This document shows, in pieces, positions 6,449 to 17,361 of a stretch of 31,783 bases of DNA (the first letter of the stretch is position 1; each line of letters begins with the position of its first letter). This stretch comes from Pseudomonadota bacterium. GTDB taxonomy: Bacteria; Pseudomonadota; Gammaproteobacteria; Pseudomonadales; Pseudomonadaceae. The stretch lies in assembly GCA_023388335.1 (NCBI GenBank), contig JAEWGL010000018.1, positions 1 to 31,783 of the forward strand, given 5' to 3'. The translations under genes and the position numbers were made by a program. Under the pieces are notes generated by a model, which had not been told where the DNA came from, ran no database searches, and saw only the letters and a list, made by a program, of their open reading frames with translations.

Positions 6449-8386
6449 ATGCAGCTCTGGCGGCGAAGTATCCAGTGGCAATTGATCACCTGCATGGGCG
6501 CGGCCCTGTTGCTCAGCCTGCTGGTGGTGATGGCGATCTATACCCTGGCGGTCAATCGCCTGACAGAACGCTATCTGGTCGATACGGCGTTGCCAGCCAG
6601 TGTCGAGGCCATGCGCAACGATATCGAGCGCATGCTCGGCCAGCCTCTGGTCGCTGCCGCCGACATTGCCGGCAATACCCTGTTGCGTGACTGGTTGGCC
6701 GGCGGTGAAGCGCCGGCCGAGGCCCCACGTTTCATCGAGTACCTGGAGGCGACGCGCCAGCGCAACCAAGCCTTCACCGCGCTGTTCGCCGCCACCGCCA
6801 CCGGCCACTACTACAACGAGAAGGGCCTGGACCGCACCCTCAGCCGTGACAACCCCAAGGACAGCTGGTTTTACGGCTATATCGACAGTGGCGCCAAGCG
6901 CCTGATCAACATCGATATCGATGGCGCCACCGGCGAGCTGGCGCTGTTTATCGACTACCGCGTGGAGAAGGACGGCGAACTGGTCGGCATCGCCGGCATG
7001 GGCCTACGCATGACCGAACTGTCAGAACGTATCCATGACTTCAGCTTCGGTGAGCGGGGCCGGGTCTTCCTGGTGCGCAACGATGGCCTGATCCAGGTTC
7101 ATCCGCAAAACGAATTCAGTGGCAAGCGCCAGCTCGCTGAGCAGATCGGCGCCCAGGCGGCCAAGGTCGCCCTTGCTCCCGGCGCGGGCCTGCGCAGCAG
7201 CCGCTTCAGCCGTGACGACGAACACTACCTGGCCTTGAGCCTGCCCTTGCGCGAGCTGAACTGGACGCTGGTCGCCGAAGTGCCCGAAGCGCAGATCTAT
7301 GCACAGATGCACCAGGCCGTGTGGCTGACCAGCCTGATCGGCGGCGCGGTGGCCCTGCTCTCGCTATTGTTGGTGGTCTGGCTGGCACGGGGCCTGGTGC
7401 GGCCGATCCGGCGGGTCACCACGGCGCTGGTGGAGATCGGCAGTGGCGCCGGTGACCTGACCCACCGCCTGGACGATGCTCGCCAGGACGAGCTGGGCGA
7501 CCTGGCGCGTGGTTTCAACCGCTTCCTCGACAGCCAGCGCGGCTTGATCGGCGATGTGCTGCGCACCACTGAGCACCTGAACAGCGCGGTCGATCAGGTG
7601 ACCCGCGTGGTGGAGCAGACTGCCGAGCGCTCCGACCGCCAGCAACAGATGACCGAGATGGTCGCGACGGCCGTTCACCAGATGGGCCTGACGGTGCAGG
7701 ACATCGCGCAGAATGCCGGCAACGCCGCCCAGGCCTCGGAGACGGCACGCAACGAAGCCTTGCAGGCACGTGAGGTGGTGCGCAGCTCGATCACGCATAT
7801 CGAAGGCATGTCCGGCGAGATCGGCCAGGCGGCCGAGGCGGTCGGCCAACTGGCCGAAGAAGTGGCCTCGATCGATGAAGTGCTCGCAGTGATCCGCAGC
7901 ATTTCCGAACAGACCAACCTGCTGGCACTCAATGCCGCCATCGAAGCGGCGCGGGCCGGGGAAATGGGCCGGGGCTTTGCCGTGGTCGCCGATGAGGTGC
8001 GTACCTTGGCGCGTCGCACCCAGGTGTCCACCGACCAGGTGCAGCAGATGATCCAGCGCCTCAAGCATGGCGCCGGTAGCGCTGTGGCCTCGATGCAGGT
8101 CGGTCGGCAGGCGACGGGCACCGGCGTGGCGTCGAGCCAGCGCACGGGGGCGTCTCTGGGGGCCATTACCGATCAGGTCGAGCGCATCAGCGACATGAAC
8201 CAGCAGGTGGCCACCGCGACCGAGGAACAGTCAGCGGTGACCGAGGAGATCAACCGCACCGTGCAGGGGATTTCCGACCTGGCCCGCGAGACAGCGGCCG
8301 AAGTGCAAGCGTGCCGCGAGGATTGCCAGGCGTTGCGCGGATTGGCCGAGGACCTGGCGCGGCAGATGGGCGGCTTCAGGCTCTAG
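6449..8386 (+). CDS. mcpH: Methyl-accepting chemotaxis protein, McpH-like with dCache sensor
   Basis: The 645-residue chemoreceptor has TM1 at about 10-32 and a large periplasmic domain of about 250 residues with dCache features (DSWFYGYIDSG, LINIDIDGATGELALFIDYRV, LVGIAGMGL). TM2 is at about 292-312, followed by HAMP and a cytoplasmic signalling domain with the tip NLLALNAAIEAARAGEMGRG. Its place next to ltaE and glyA matches P. putida PP_0320, McpH, reported to sense metabolisable purine derivatives; ligand transfer to this protein is inference. The ATG at 6449 has GGGGA eight bases upstream, better than the TTG at 6434. It converges with ltaE. Confidence 0.9.
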   Translation: MQLWRRSIQWQLITCMGAALLLSLLVVMAIYTLAVNRLTERYLVDTALPASVEAMRNDIERMLGQPLVAAADIAGNTLLRDWLAGGEAPAEAPRFIEYLEATRQRNQAFTALFAATATGHYYNEKGLDRTLSRDNPKDSWFYGYIDSGAKRLINIDIDGATGELALFIDYRVEKDGELVGIAGMGLRMTELSERIHDFSFGERGRVFLVRNDGLIQVHPQNEFSGKRQLAEQIGAQAAKVALAPGAGLRSSRFSRDDEHYLALSLPLRELNWTLVAEVPEAQIYAQMHQAVWLTSLIGGAVALLSLLLVVWLARGLVRPIRRVTTALVEIGSGAGDLTHRLDDARQDELGDLARGFNRFLDSQRGLIGDVLRTTEHLNSAVDQVTRVVEQTAERSDRQQQMTEMVATAVHQMGLTVQDIAQNAGNAAQASETARNEALQAREVVRSSITHIEGMSGEIGQAAEAVGQLAEEVASIDEVLAVIRSISEQTNLLALNAAIEAARAGEMGRGFAVVADEVRTLARRTQVSTDQVQQMIQRLKHGAGSAVASMQVGRQATGTGVASSQRTGASLGAITDQVERISDMNQQVATATEEQSAVTEEINRTVQGISDLARETAAEVQACREDCQALRGLAEDLARQMGGFRL

Positions 8387-8469
8387 GCATCGAGCCTTGT
8401 GGGGCACCCAGGTCGGGACGCCGCAGCGCTGCAAATGTGCTCGGCATTCCCTTGCAGGCTAGCGTGCTT

Positions 8470-9510
8470 TCACACGCCCATGACCACGCGGATATCTGCC
8501 GCCAGTTCGCGCACCCTGGCCTCCTCGGTATCCCACGAACACATGAACCGCGCACCACCGCTGCCGATGAAGGTATAGAAGCGCCAGCCCTTGCCGCGCA
8601 GGGCTTCGATCGCCTGCTCCGGCATTTGCAGGAACACGCCGTTGGCCTCCACCGGGAACATCAGTTCGACCCCTGGCACATCGCTGACCAGCGCGGCCAG
8701 CAGTTGCGCGCAGTGGTTGGCATGGGCGCCATAGCGCAGCCAGGCGCCGTCTTCGAGCAGGCCGACCCAGGGCGCGGAAAGAAAACGCATCTTCGAGGCC
8801 AACTGCCCAGCCTGCTTGCAGCGGTAGTCGAAATCATCGGCCAGGCCGCGGTTGAAGAACAGGATGGCTTCGCCCACGGCCATGCCGTTCTTGGTGCCGC
8901 CGAAGCACAGCACGTCGACTCCGGCCTTCCAGGTCAGTTCGGCCGGTGAGCAGCCGAGGAAAGCGCAGGCGTTGCTGAAGCGGGCACCGTCCATGTGCAG
9001 GTTCAGGCCCAGCTCCTTGCAGGTGGCGCTGATCGCCTTGAGCTCGTCGGGGCGATAGACGCTACCGACCTCGGTGGCCTGGGTCAGCGTCACCACACGC
9101 GGCTTGGGGTAGTGGATGTCCTGCCGCTTGATGGCGACCTCACGGATCGACTCTGGGGTCAGCTTGCCGTCGACGCTGCGCGCTGTGAGCAGCTTGGAGC
9201 CGTTGGAGAAGAACTCCGGCGCGCCGCATTCGTCGGTCTCGACGTGGGCGGTCTCCGAGCAGATCACGCTGTGGTAGCTCTGGCACAGCGAGGCCAGGGC
9301 CAGCGAGTTGGCGGCGGTGCCGTTGAAGGCGAAGAACACCTCGCAGTCGGTCTCGAACAGCTGTCGGAAGTACTCGGAGGCGCGCGCGGTCCATTGGTCG
9401 TCCCCGTAGGCCCGGTCGTGGCCGTGGTTGGCCTTCTCCATGGCTGCCCAGGCTTCAGGGCAGATACCGGAATAGTTGTCGCTGGCGAATTGTTGGCTTT
9501 GATCTGTCAT
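8470..9510 (-). CDS. ltaE: Low-specificity L-threonine aldolase
   Basis: The 346-residue PLP enzyme cleaves L-threonine and L-allo-threonine to glycine and acetaldehyde and can act on other beta-hydroxy amino acids. The PLP-binding lysine is K207 in FGGTKNGM. The substrate and PLP region LHMDGARFSNA lies at 171-181, and AFNGTAANSLAL at 61-72 is the phosphate-binding area. Length and motifs fit the known Pseudomonas enzyme, in which Lys207 is the cofactor lysine. AGGACA precedes the ATG. The gene is divergent from glyA, so two enzymes producing or using glycine share a 349-bp intergenic region. Confidence 0.95.
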   Translation of the reverse strand: MTDQSQQFASDNYSGICPEAWAAMEKANHGHDRAYGDDQWTARASEYFRQLFETDCEVFFAFNGTAANSLALASLCQSYHSVICSETAHVETDECGAPEFFSNGSKLLTARSVDGKLTPESIREVAIKRQDIHYPKPRVVTLTQATEVGSVYRPDELKAISATCKELGLNLHMDGARFSNACAFLGCSPAELTWKAGVDVLCFGGTKNGMAVGEAILFFNRGLADDFDYRCKQAGQLASKMRFLSAPWVGLLEDGAWLRYGAHANHCAQLLAALVSDVPGVELMFPVEANGVFLQMPEQAIEALRGKGWRFYTFIGSGGARFMCSWDTEEARVRELAADIRVVMGV

Positions 9511-9859
9511 GACACTGTCCTGTGAACGACGCAGAACCGCACTCTAAACCATCGTCCAAGCCGAGACTACGCAATGCTTTGTGCAGGAGTCCGCCCAGCC
9601 CGCCGGGCTGCGCTGTCGCGCAGAGAACAACGCCTGCAAGCGCGCTCCCACAGGTTTGGCTAAGTCAATGAGTTAGCGTTTGTTCTATGAGCGGCCTAGG
9701 CCGCATGGACATGGGTCTGAAGCGCTTTGCACCGCAATGTCGTAAACGCGCCATTGCAAGGCGTGCGCAGGCATCTGGGTACCCCGCGCCGCCCCTACCA
9801 TCGCTGCAAAGGGTCATTGAACCCTACAGACAAGAAATGATCGCTGCCGGGAGACACAC
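9511..9859. promoter_or_regulatory. ltaE-glyA intergenic region with a REP-like stretch
   Basis: This 349-bp interval holds the divergent promoters of ltaE and glyA. Between about 9590 and 9657 there are GC-rich inverted repeats (GCCCGCCGGGC, GCGCTGTCGCGC) ending in GCTCCCACAGG, which resembles a worn Pseudomonas REP element. The glyA ribosome binding site GGGAGA lies at the right end. No coding gene or riboswitch is recognisable. Confidence 0.5.
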
Positions 9860-11113
<1,254 letters not shown>

Positions 11114-11128
11114 GTGGAGTAAACAGTC

Positions 11129-12379
11129 ATGAAACGCTATTCAGGCTTCGGCCTTTTCAAACACTCCCTCAGCCACCACGAGAACTGGCAGCGCATGTGG
11201 CGCACGCCGACGCCGAAGAAAGCCTATGACGTGGTCATCGTCGGCGGCGGCGGCCATGGCCTGGCCACGGCCTATTACCTGGCCAAGGTCCATGGCATCA
11301 CCAATGTGGCCGTGGTCGAAAAAGGCTGGCTGGGCGGCGGCAACACGGCCCGCAACACCACCATCGTGCGTTCCAACTATTTGTGGGACGAATCGGCGCA
11401 GCTGTACGAACACGCCATGAAACTCTGGGAAGGGCTGAGCCAGGACATCAACTACAACGTGATGTTCTCCCAGCGCGGCGTCTACAACCTGTGCCACACC
11501 CTGCAGGACATGCGTGACTCCGAGCGCCGGGTGAGCGCCAACCGCCTCAACGGCATCGATGGCGAGCTGCTCAATACCCAGCAGGTGGCTGACGAAGTCC
11601 CGTACCTGGACTGCTCGAAGAACACTCGTTACCCGATCCTGGGCGCCACCGTGCAGCGTCGCGGCGGCGTGGCCCGCCACGATGCCGTGGCCTGGGGCTA
11701 TGCCCGCGCCGCCGACGCCCTGGGCGTCGACCTGATCCAGCAGACCGAAGTCATCGGCTTTCGCAAGGAAAACGGCGCGGTGATCGGCGTCGAGACCAAC
11801 AAGGGCTTCATCGGCGCCAAGCGCGTCGGCGTGGTCACCGCCGGTAACTCGGGGCACATGGCGCGCCTGGCGGGCTTTCGCCTGCCGCTCGAATCGCACC
11901 CCTTGCAGGCCCTGGTATCCGAGCCGATCAAGCCGATCATCGACAGCGTGATCATGTCCAACGCCGTGCACGGCTACATCAGCCAGTCCGACAAGGGCGA
12001 CCTGGTCATCGGCGCCGGTATCGACGGCTTCGTCGGCTACGGCCAGCGTGGCGGCTACCCGATCATCGAGCACACCCTGCAAGCGATCGTCGAGATGTTC
12101 CCGATCCTCTCGCGGGTGCGCATGAACCGCCAATGGGGCGGCATCGTCGACACCTCGCCGGACGCCTGCCCGATCATCTCCAAGACCCCGGTGAAGAACA
12201 TGTTCTTCAACTGCGGCTGGGGCACCGGCGGCTTCAAGGCGACCCCAGGTTCTGGCCACGTCTTCGCGGCCAGCCTGGCCAAAGGCGAGATGCACCCCCT
12301 GGCGGCGCCGTTTTCCATCGAGCGCTTCCACCATGGCGCGCTCATCGACGAACACGGCGCTGCCGCCGTCGCCCACTAA
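11129..12379 (+). CDS. soxB: Sarcosine oxidase beta subunit
   Basis: The 416-residue flavoprotein subunit of heterotetrameric sarcosine oxidase contains the site of sarcosine oxidation. The N-terminal FAD motif VVIVGGGGHGLA lies at 35-46. The segment QRRGGVARHDAVAWGYARA contains H184, probably the histidine that binds FMN covalently, because the equivalent is His173 in other enzymes of the family. The C-terminal part has CGWGTGGFKATPGSG. GGAGT precedes the ATG. Sarcosine, THF and oxygen give glycine, 5,10-methylene-THF and hydrogen peroxide. It is followed by soxD after 14 bp. Confidence 0.97.
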   Translation: MKRYSGFGLFKHSLSHHENWQRMWRTPTPKKAYDVVIVGGGGHGLATAYYLAKVHGITNVAVVEKGWLGGGNTARNTTIVRSNYLWDESAQLYEHAMKLWEGLSQDINYNVMFSQRGVYNLCHTLQDMRDSERRVSANRLNGIDGELLNTQQVADEVPYLDCSKNTRYPILGATVQRRGGVARHDAVAWGYARAADALGVDLIQQTEVIGFRKENGAVIGVETNKGFIGAKRVGVVTAGNSGHMARLAGFRLPLESHPLQALVSEPIKPIIDSVIMSNAVHGYISQSDKGDLVIGAGIDGFVGYGQRGGYPIIEHTLQAIVEMFPILSRVRMNRQWGGIVDTSPDACPIISKTPVKNMFFNCGWGTGGFKATPGSGHVFAASLAKGEMHPLAAPFSIERFHHGALIDEHGAAAVAH

Positions 12380-12393
12380 CAGGAGAATTCCTC

Positions 12394-12726
12394 ATGTTGC
12401 ATATCTTCTGTCCACACTGCGGCGAGCTGCGCTCCGAAGAAGAGTTTCACTGCGCCGGCCAGGCCCACATCGCCCGCCCGCTGGACGCCAACGCCTGCAC
12501 CGACGCCGAGTGGGGCGAATACATGTTCTTCCGTGACAACCCGCGCGGCCTGCACCACGAGCTGTGGGACCACGTCGCCGGTTGCCGCCAGTACTTCAAC
12601 GCGACCCGTGACACGGTGACCTACGAGATTCTGGAAACCTACAAGATCGGCGAAAAGCCGCAAGTGACCGGCGCCAAGCAGACCCCTGCGCAGTCGACCG
12701 TAAAAGGTCAGGGAGAAACCGTATGA
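12394..12726 (+). CDS. soxD: Sarcosine oxidase delta subunit
   Basis: The 110-residue subunit binds zinc through C6-P-H-C9 near the N-terminus and H60 plus C64 further on, the pattern seen in crystal structures of the family. It is a structural subunit of the four-subunit enzyme. The start has AGGAG upstream. Its stop overlaps the soxA start as ATGA, so translation of delta and alpha is probably coupled. The Ala- and Thr-rich tail after residue 90 looks flexible. Confidence 0.96.
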   Translation: MLHIFCPHCGELRSEEEFHCAGQAHIARPLDANACTDAEWGEYMFFRDNPRGLHHELWDHVAGCRQYFNATRDTVTYEILETYKIGEKPQVTGAKQTPAQSTVKGQGETV

Positions 12727-15700
12727 GCCAGACCTATCGCCTTTCCAGTGGCGGTCGTATCGACCGCAGCAAGGTCTTGAGCTTCACCTTCAACGGCAAG
12801 ACCTACCAGGGCTATGCCGGTGACAGCCTGGCCGCGGCCCTGCTGGCCAACGGTGTCGACATCGTCGGGCGCAGCTTCAAGTACTCGCGTCCACGCGGCA
12901 TCATTGCCGCCGGTGCCGAGGAGCCGAACGCGATCCTGCAGATCGGCGCCAGCGAAGCCACCCAGATCCCCAACGTGCGCGCCACCCAGCAGGCCCTGTA
13001 TTCGGGCCTGGTGGCCACCAGCACCAACGGCTGGCCGAACGTCAACAACGACATGATGGGCATCATCGGCAAGGTCGGCGGCAACATGATGCCGCCCGGG
13101 TTCTACTACAAGACCTTCATGTACCCCAAGTCGTTCTGGATGACCTACGAGAAGTACATCCGCAAGGCCGCCGGCCTTGGCCGCGCGCCGTTGCAGAACG
13201 ATCCGGACACCTACGACTACATGAACCAGCACTGCGACGTGCTGGTGGTCGGTGCAGGGCCCGCCGGCCTTGCCGCGGCGCTGGCCGCCGGCCGCAGCGG
13301 CGCCCGGGTGATCCTTGCCGACGAGCAGGAAGAGTTCGGTGGCAGCCTGCTCGACAGCCGAGAAACCCTCGATGGCAAACCGGCCGCTGACTGGGTCGCC
13401 GCCATCGTGGCCGAGCTGCAGACCCTGCCGGAAGTGACCCTGCTGCCGCGCGCCACGGTCAACGGCTATCACGACCACAACTTCCTCACCATCCATGAAC
13501 GACTGACCGACCACCTGGGCGACCGCGCGCCGATCGGCCAGGTTCGCCAGCGCATCCATCGCGTGCGTGCCAAGCGTGTGGTGCTGGCTACCGGCGCCCA
13601 CGAGCGTCCGCTGGTGTACGGCAACAACGACGTACCGGGCAACATGCTGGCCGGTGCCATTTCCACCTACGTGCGCCGTTATGGCGTGGCGCCGGGCCGC
13701 AAGCTGGTGCTGTCGACCAACAACGACCACGCCTACCGCACCGCGCTGGACTGGCACGATGCCGGCCTGCAGGTGGTCGCAGTGGCCGACGCCCGGCACA
13801 ACCCGCGCGGCTCGCTGGTCGAGCAAGCGCGTGCCAAGGGCATCCGCATCCTCACCTCCAGCGCCGTGATCGAAAGCCGTGGCAGCAAGCACGTCACCGC
13901 GGCCCGCGTGGCGGCCATCGATGTGCAGGCGCACAAGGTCACCAGCCCCGGCGAATGGCTGGACTGCGACCTGGTGGCCACTTCCGGCGGCTACAGCCCG
14001 GTCGTGCACCTGGCCTCGCACCTGGGCGGCCGTCCGGTGTGGCGTGAAGACATCCTCGGCTTCGTGCCGGGCGATGCACCGCAGAAACGCGTGTGCGTCG
14101 GTGGCATCAATGGCGTCTACGCCCTGGGCGACACCTTGGCCGATGGTTTCGAGGGCGGCGCGCGCGCGGCAAGCGAAGCGGGCTTCAAGGCCTCGGCCTG
14201 CAGCCTGCCGAAGGTCCTGGCGCGCAAGGACGAGCCCACCCTGGCACTGTTCCAGGTGCCCCACGAGAGAGTCTCCAACCGCGCGCCCAAGCAGTTCGTC
14301 GACCAGCAGAACGACGTCACCGCCGCCGGTATCGAGCTGGCCACCCGCGAAGGCTTCGAGTCGGTCGAGCACGTCAAGCGCTATACCGCGCTGGGCTTCG
14401 GTACCGACCAGGGCAAGTTGGGCAATATCAACGGCCTGGCCATCGCCGCCCGTTCGATGGGTATCACCATCCCTGAGATGGGCACCACCATGTTCCGCCC
14501 CAACTACACGCCGATCACCTTCGGTGCGGTCGCCGGGCGTCACTGTGGCCACCTGTTCGAGCCGGTGCGCTTCACCGCGCTGCATGCCTGGCATGTGAAG
14601 CACGGCGCCGAGTTCGAGGACGTCGGCCAGTGGAAGCGCCCGTGGTACTTCCCCAAGGCCGGTGAAGACATCCACGCCACCGTGGCCCGCGAATGCAAGG
14701 CCGTGCGTGACAGCGTCGGCCTGCTCGACGCCTCGACCCTGGGCAAGATCGACATCCAGGGCCCCGATGCCCGCGAGTTCCTCAACCGCGTGTACACCAA
14801 TGCCTGGACCAAGCTCGACGTGGGCAAGGCCCGCTACGGCCTGATGTGCAAGGAAGACGGCATGGTCTTCGACGATGGCGTCACCGCCTGCATCGCCGAC
14901 AACCACTTCATCATGACCACCACCACCGGCGGCGCTGCCCGCGTATTGCAGTGGCTGGAGCTGTACCTGCAGACCGAATGGCCGGAACTCAAGGTGTACT
15001 TCACCTCGGTCACCGACCACTGGGCGACCCTGACCCTGTCCGGCCCCAACAGCCGCAAGCTGCTCAGCGAAGTCACCGACATCGACCTGGACAAGGACGC
15101 CTTCCCGTTCATGTCCTGGAAGGAAGGCCAGGTCGCTGGCGTCCCGGCGCGGGTGTTCCGTATTTCCTTCACCGGCGAGCTGTCCTACGAGGTGAACATC
15201 CAGGCCAACTACGCCATGGGCGTGCTGGAGAAGGTCGTCGAGGCCGGTAAAAAGTACAACCTGACCCCGTACGGCACCGAAACCATGCACGTACTGCGCG
15301 CCGAGAAGGGCTTCATCATCGTCGGCCAGGACACCGATGGTTCGATGACCCCGGACGACCTCAACATGAGCTGGTGCGTGGGCCGCAACAAGCCGTTCTC
15401 GTGGATCGGCCTGCGTGGCATGAACCGCGAGGACTGCGTGCGCGAGAACCGCAAGCAGCTGGTCGGCCTCAAGCCGGTCGACCCGACCAAATGGCTGCCC
15501 GAGGGCGCCCAGCTGGTGTTCGATCCCAAGCAGCCCATCCCGATGGACATGGTCGGCCACGTGACTTCCAGCTACGCCGCCAACTCGCTGGGCTATTCCT
15601 TCGCCATGGCTGTGGTCAAGGGCGGGCTCAAGCGCATCGGCGAGCGGGTCTACTCGCCGCAAGCCGATGGCAGCGTGATCGAGGCAGAGATCTGTTCTTC

Positions 15701-15740
15701 GTTGTTCTTCGATCCGAAGGGTGAGCGGCAGAACGTATAA
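12723..15740 (+). CDS. soxA: Sarcosine oxidase alpha subunit
   Basis: The 1005-residue subunit binds NAD+ and THF. The N-terminal 100 residues resemble a ferredoxin-like fold. A dinucleotide-binding motif, VLVVGAGPAGLAAALAAG, starts near residue 173. The last 400 residues are a GcvT-like aminomethyltransferase domain, with FTGELSYEVNI and TLSGPNSRKLL. This domain takes the methylene group formed by the beta subunit and makes 5,10-methylene-THF. Length matches the roughly 1000-residue family norm. A REP element separates its stop from soxG. A long frame on the opposite strand is a high-GC shadow. Confidence 0.97.
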   Translation: MSQTYRLSSGGRIDRSKVLSFTFNGKTYQGYAGDSLAAALLANGVDIVGRSFKYSRPRGIIAAGAEEPNAILQIGASEATQIPNVRATQQALYSGLVATSTNGWPNVNNDMMGIIGKVGGNMMPPGFYYKTFMYPKSFWMTYEKYIRKAAGLGRAPLQNDPDTYDYMNQHCDVLVVGAGPAGLAAALAAGRSGARVILADEQEEFGGSLLDSRETLDGKPAADWVAAIVAELQTLPEVTLLPRATVNGYHDHNFLTIHERLTDHLGDRAPIGQVRQRIHRVRAKRVVLATGAHERPLVYGNNDVPGNMLAGAISTYVRRYGVAPGRKLVLSTNNDHAYRTALDWHDAGLQVVAVADARHNPRGSLVEQARAKGIRILTSSAVIESRGSKHVTAARVAAIDVQAHKVTSPGEWLDCDLVATSGGYSPVVHLASHLGGRPVWREDILGFVPGDAPQKRVCVGGINGVYALGDTLADGFEGGARAASEAGFKASACSLPKVLARKDEPTLALFQVPHERVSNRAPKQFVDQQNDVTAAGIELATREGFESVEHVKRYTALGFGTDQGKLGNINGLAIAARSMGITIPEMGTTMFRPNYTPITFGAVAGRHCGHLFEPVRFTALHAWHVKHGAEFEDVGQWKRPWYFPKAGEDIHATVARECKAVRDSVGLLDASTLGKIDIQGPDAREFLNRVYTNAWTKLDVGKARYGLMCKEDGMVFDDGVTACIADNHFIMTTTTGGAARVLQWLELYLQTEWPELKVYFTSVTDHWATLTLSGPNSRKLLSEVTDIDLDKDAFPFMSWKEGQVAGVPARVFRISFTGELSYEVNIQANYAMGVLEKVVEAGKKYNLTPYGTETMHVLRAEKGFIIVGQDTDGSMTPDDLNMSWCVGRNKPFSWIGLRGMNREDCVRENRKQLVGLKPVDPTKWLPEGAQLVFDPKQPIPMDMVGHVTSSYAANSLGYSFAMAVVKGGLKRIGERVYSPQADGSVIEAEICSSLFFDPKGERQNV

Positions 15741-15762
15741 GGCCCCTGAAGGCAGGCGCAGA

Positions 15763-15796
15763 ACCCTGTGGGAGCGGGTGAGCCCGCACACAGGGT
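15763..15796. repeat. REP element between soxA and soxG
   Basis: ACCCTGTG at 15763-15770 pairs with CACAGGGT at 15789-15796, and the inner GCGGG pairs with CCCGC around a TGAG loop. The GTGGGAGCGGG core is the usual REP sequence of the P. putida group. Its position inside the operon means the mRNA should carry this hairpin between soxA and soxG. Confidence 0.85.
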
Positions 15797-15836
15797 CTGC
15801 GCCGCTCCTGGCACAAGAATTCAAGGCAGGTAACCA

Positions 15837-16469
15837 ATGAGCGCTATCAACGTCTACCAGCAGAACCCCAGCGCCGACGTCAAGGTCGAGTCGCCGCTGC
15901 ACCACGCAGACCTCGCCAGCCTGATCGGCAAGGGACGCAAGAACGCCGGGGTGACCCTGCGTGAAAAGAAATTCCTCGGGCATCTGACCCTGCGCGGCAA
16001 TGGCCATGACCCTGCCTTCGCCGGCGGGGTGCACAAGGCCCTGGGCCTGGAGCTGCCCGTAGCCCTGACCGTGGTCGCCAGCGGCGAAACCTCGCTGCAA
16101 TGGGTCGGGCCGGACGAGTGGCTGCTGATCGTGCCTGGCGGACAAGAGTTCGAGGTCGAGCGCACGCTGCGCGCGGCGCTTGAAGGCCAGCACATCCAGG
16201 TGGTCAACGTCAGCGGTGGGCAAAGCCTGCTGGAACTGCGCGGCCCCAACGTGCGCGAAGTGCTGATGAAATCCACCAGCTATGATGTGCATCCGAACAA
16301 CTTCCCGGTTGGCAAGGCGGTCGGTACCGTGTTCGCCAAGTCGCAACTGGTGATCCGCCGGACCGCCGAAGACACCTGGGAGCTGGTGGTCCGCCGCAGT
16401 TTCTCCGACTACTGGTGGCTGTGGCTGCAGGACGCTTCGGCCGAATACGGCCTGAGCATCGAAGCCTAG
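15837..16469 (+). CDS. soxG: Sarcosine oxidase gamma subunit
   Basis: The 210-residue smallest catalytic-complex partner resembles part of the GcvT fold and packs against the alpha subunit. Typical segments are SLQWVGPDEWLLIVPGG near 83-99 and LLELRGPNVREVLMKSTSYD. The start has AGGTAACC upstream. It is separated from soxA by 96 bp containing a REP hairpin, unlike the tight or overlapping spacing of the other sox genes. purU follows after 11 bp. Confidence 0.96.
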   Translation: MSAINVYQQNPSADVKVESPLHHADLASLIGKGRKNAGVTLREKKFLGHLTLRGNGHDPAFAGGVHKALGLELPVALTVVASGETSLQWVGPDEWLLIVPGGQEFEVERTLRAALEGQHIQVVNVSGGQSLLELRGPNVREVLMKSTSYDVHPNNFPVGKAVGTVFAKSQLVIRRTAEDTWELVVRRSFSDYWWLWLQDASAEYGLSIEA

Positions 16470-16480
16470 GAGCGCATGAC

Positions 16481-17338
16481 ATGAGCCGAGCACCGGACAC
16501 CTGGATCCTCACCGCCCACTGCCCGAGCGCGCTCGGTACCGTCGACGCGGCGACGCGCTTTCTATATGAGCAGGGTTGCTATGTCACGGAGCACCACTCC
16601 TTTGATGACCGGCGCTCTGGCCGCTTCTTCATTCGCGTGGAGTTCCGCCAGCCGGACGGTTTCGACGAAGCCGGTTTCCGCGCGGGCCTGGCCGAGCGCG
16701 GCGAGGCGTTCGGCATGGTCTCCGAGCTGACCGCACCCAATCACCGCCCCAGGGTGGTGATCATGGTGTCCAAGGCCGACCATTGCCTGAACGACCTGCT
16801 GTACCGCCAGCGCATCGGCCAGTTGGGCATGGACGTGGTCGCGGTGGTCTCCAACCATCCCGACCTCGAACCGCTGGCGCACTGGCACCGCATTCCCTAC
16901 CACCACTTTGCCCTTGATCCCAAGGACAAGCCTGCCCAGGAGCGCAAGGTGCTGCAGGTGATCGAGCAGACCGGCGCCGAACTGGTGATCCTTGCTCGCT
17001 ACATGCAGGTGCTGTCGCCCGAGCTGTGCCGTCGTCTCGACGGCTGGGCGATCAACATCCATCACTCCCTGCTGCCGGGCTTCAAGGGCGCCAAGCCTTA
17101 TCACCAGGCCTATGAGAAGGGCGTGAAGATGGTCGGCGCCACCGCGCACTACATCAACAATGACCTCGACGAAGGGCCGATCATTGCCCAGGGCGTCGAG
17201 GTGGTCGATCACAGCCACTACCCCGAAGACCTGATCGCCAAGGGCCGCGATATCGAGTGCCTGACCCTGGCTCGCGCCGTGGGTTACCACATCGAGCGGC
17301 GGGTGTTCCTCAACGCCAACCGCACCGTCGTGCTTTGA
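16481..17338 (+). CDS. purU: Formyltetrahydrofolate deformylase
   Basis: The 285-residue enzyme hydrolyses 10-formyl-THF to THF and formate, balancing the one-carbon pool when sarcosine oxidation loads THF. An N-terminal ACT domain covers about residues 7-80 (ILTAHCPSALGTVDAATRFL). A formyltransferase-fold domain follows, with the catalytic signature INIHHSLLPGFKGAKPYHQA and an Asp in NNDLDEGPII. The ATG at 16481 has AGGAG upstream; a longer in-frame start lies inside soxG and is not supported. It closes the sox operon. Confidence 0.95.
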   Translation: MSRAPDTWILTAHCPSALGTVDAATRFLYEQGCYVTEHHSFDDRRSGRFFIRVEFRQPDGFDEAGFRAGLAERGEAFGMVSELTAPNHRPRVVIMVSKADHCLNDLLYRQRIGQLGMDVVAVVSNHPDLEPLAHWHRIPYHHFALDPKDKPAQERKVLQVIEQTGAELVILARYMQVLSPELCRRLDGWAINIHHSLLPGFKGAKPYHQAYEKGVKMVGATAHYINNDLDEGPIIAQGVEVVDHSHYPEDLIAKGRDIECLTLARAVGYHIERRVFLNANRTVVL

Positions 17339-17344
17339 AAAAAC

Positions 17345-17361
17345 GGGCTGCCTTGCAGCCC
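17345..17361 (+). terminator. Hairpin after purU
   Basis: GGGCTGC pairs with GCAGCCC around a three-base loop directly after the purU stop. A run of six A precedes it and only CGTT follows. It therefore looks like a better intrinsic terminator on the minus strand than on the plus. It probably still marks the 3' end of the operon. Confidence 0.5.

Noticed and set aside
9511..9859. A glycine riboswitch upstream of glyA
   Set aside because: No tandem aptamer-like motifs were found; the GC-rich inverted repeats fit a worn REP better.
12708..16493. A 1261-codon open frame antisense to soxA and soxG
   Set aside because: It mirrors the codon structure of high-GC sox genes, has no recognisable domains, and the sense strand encodes well-known proteins.
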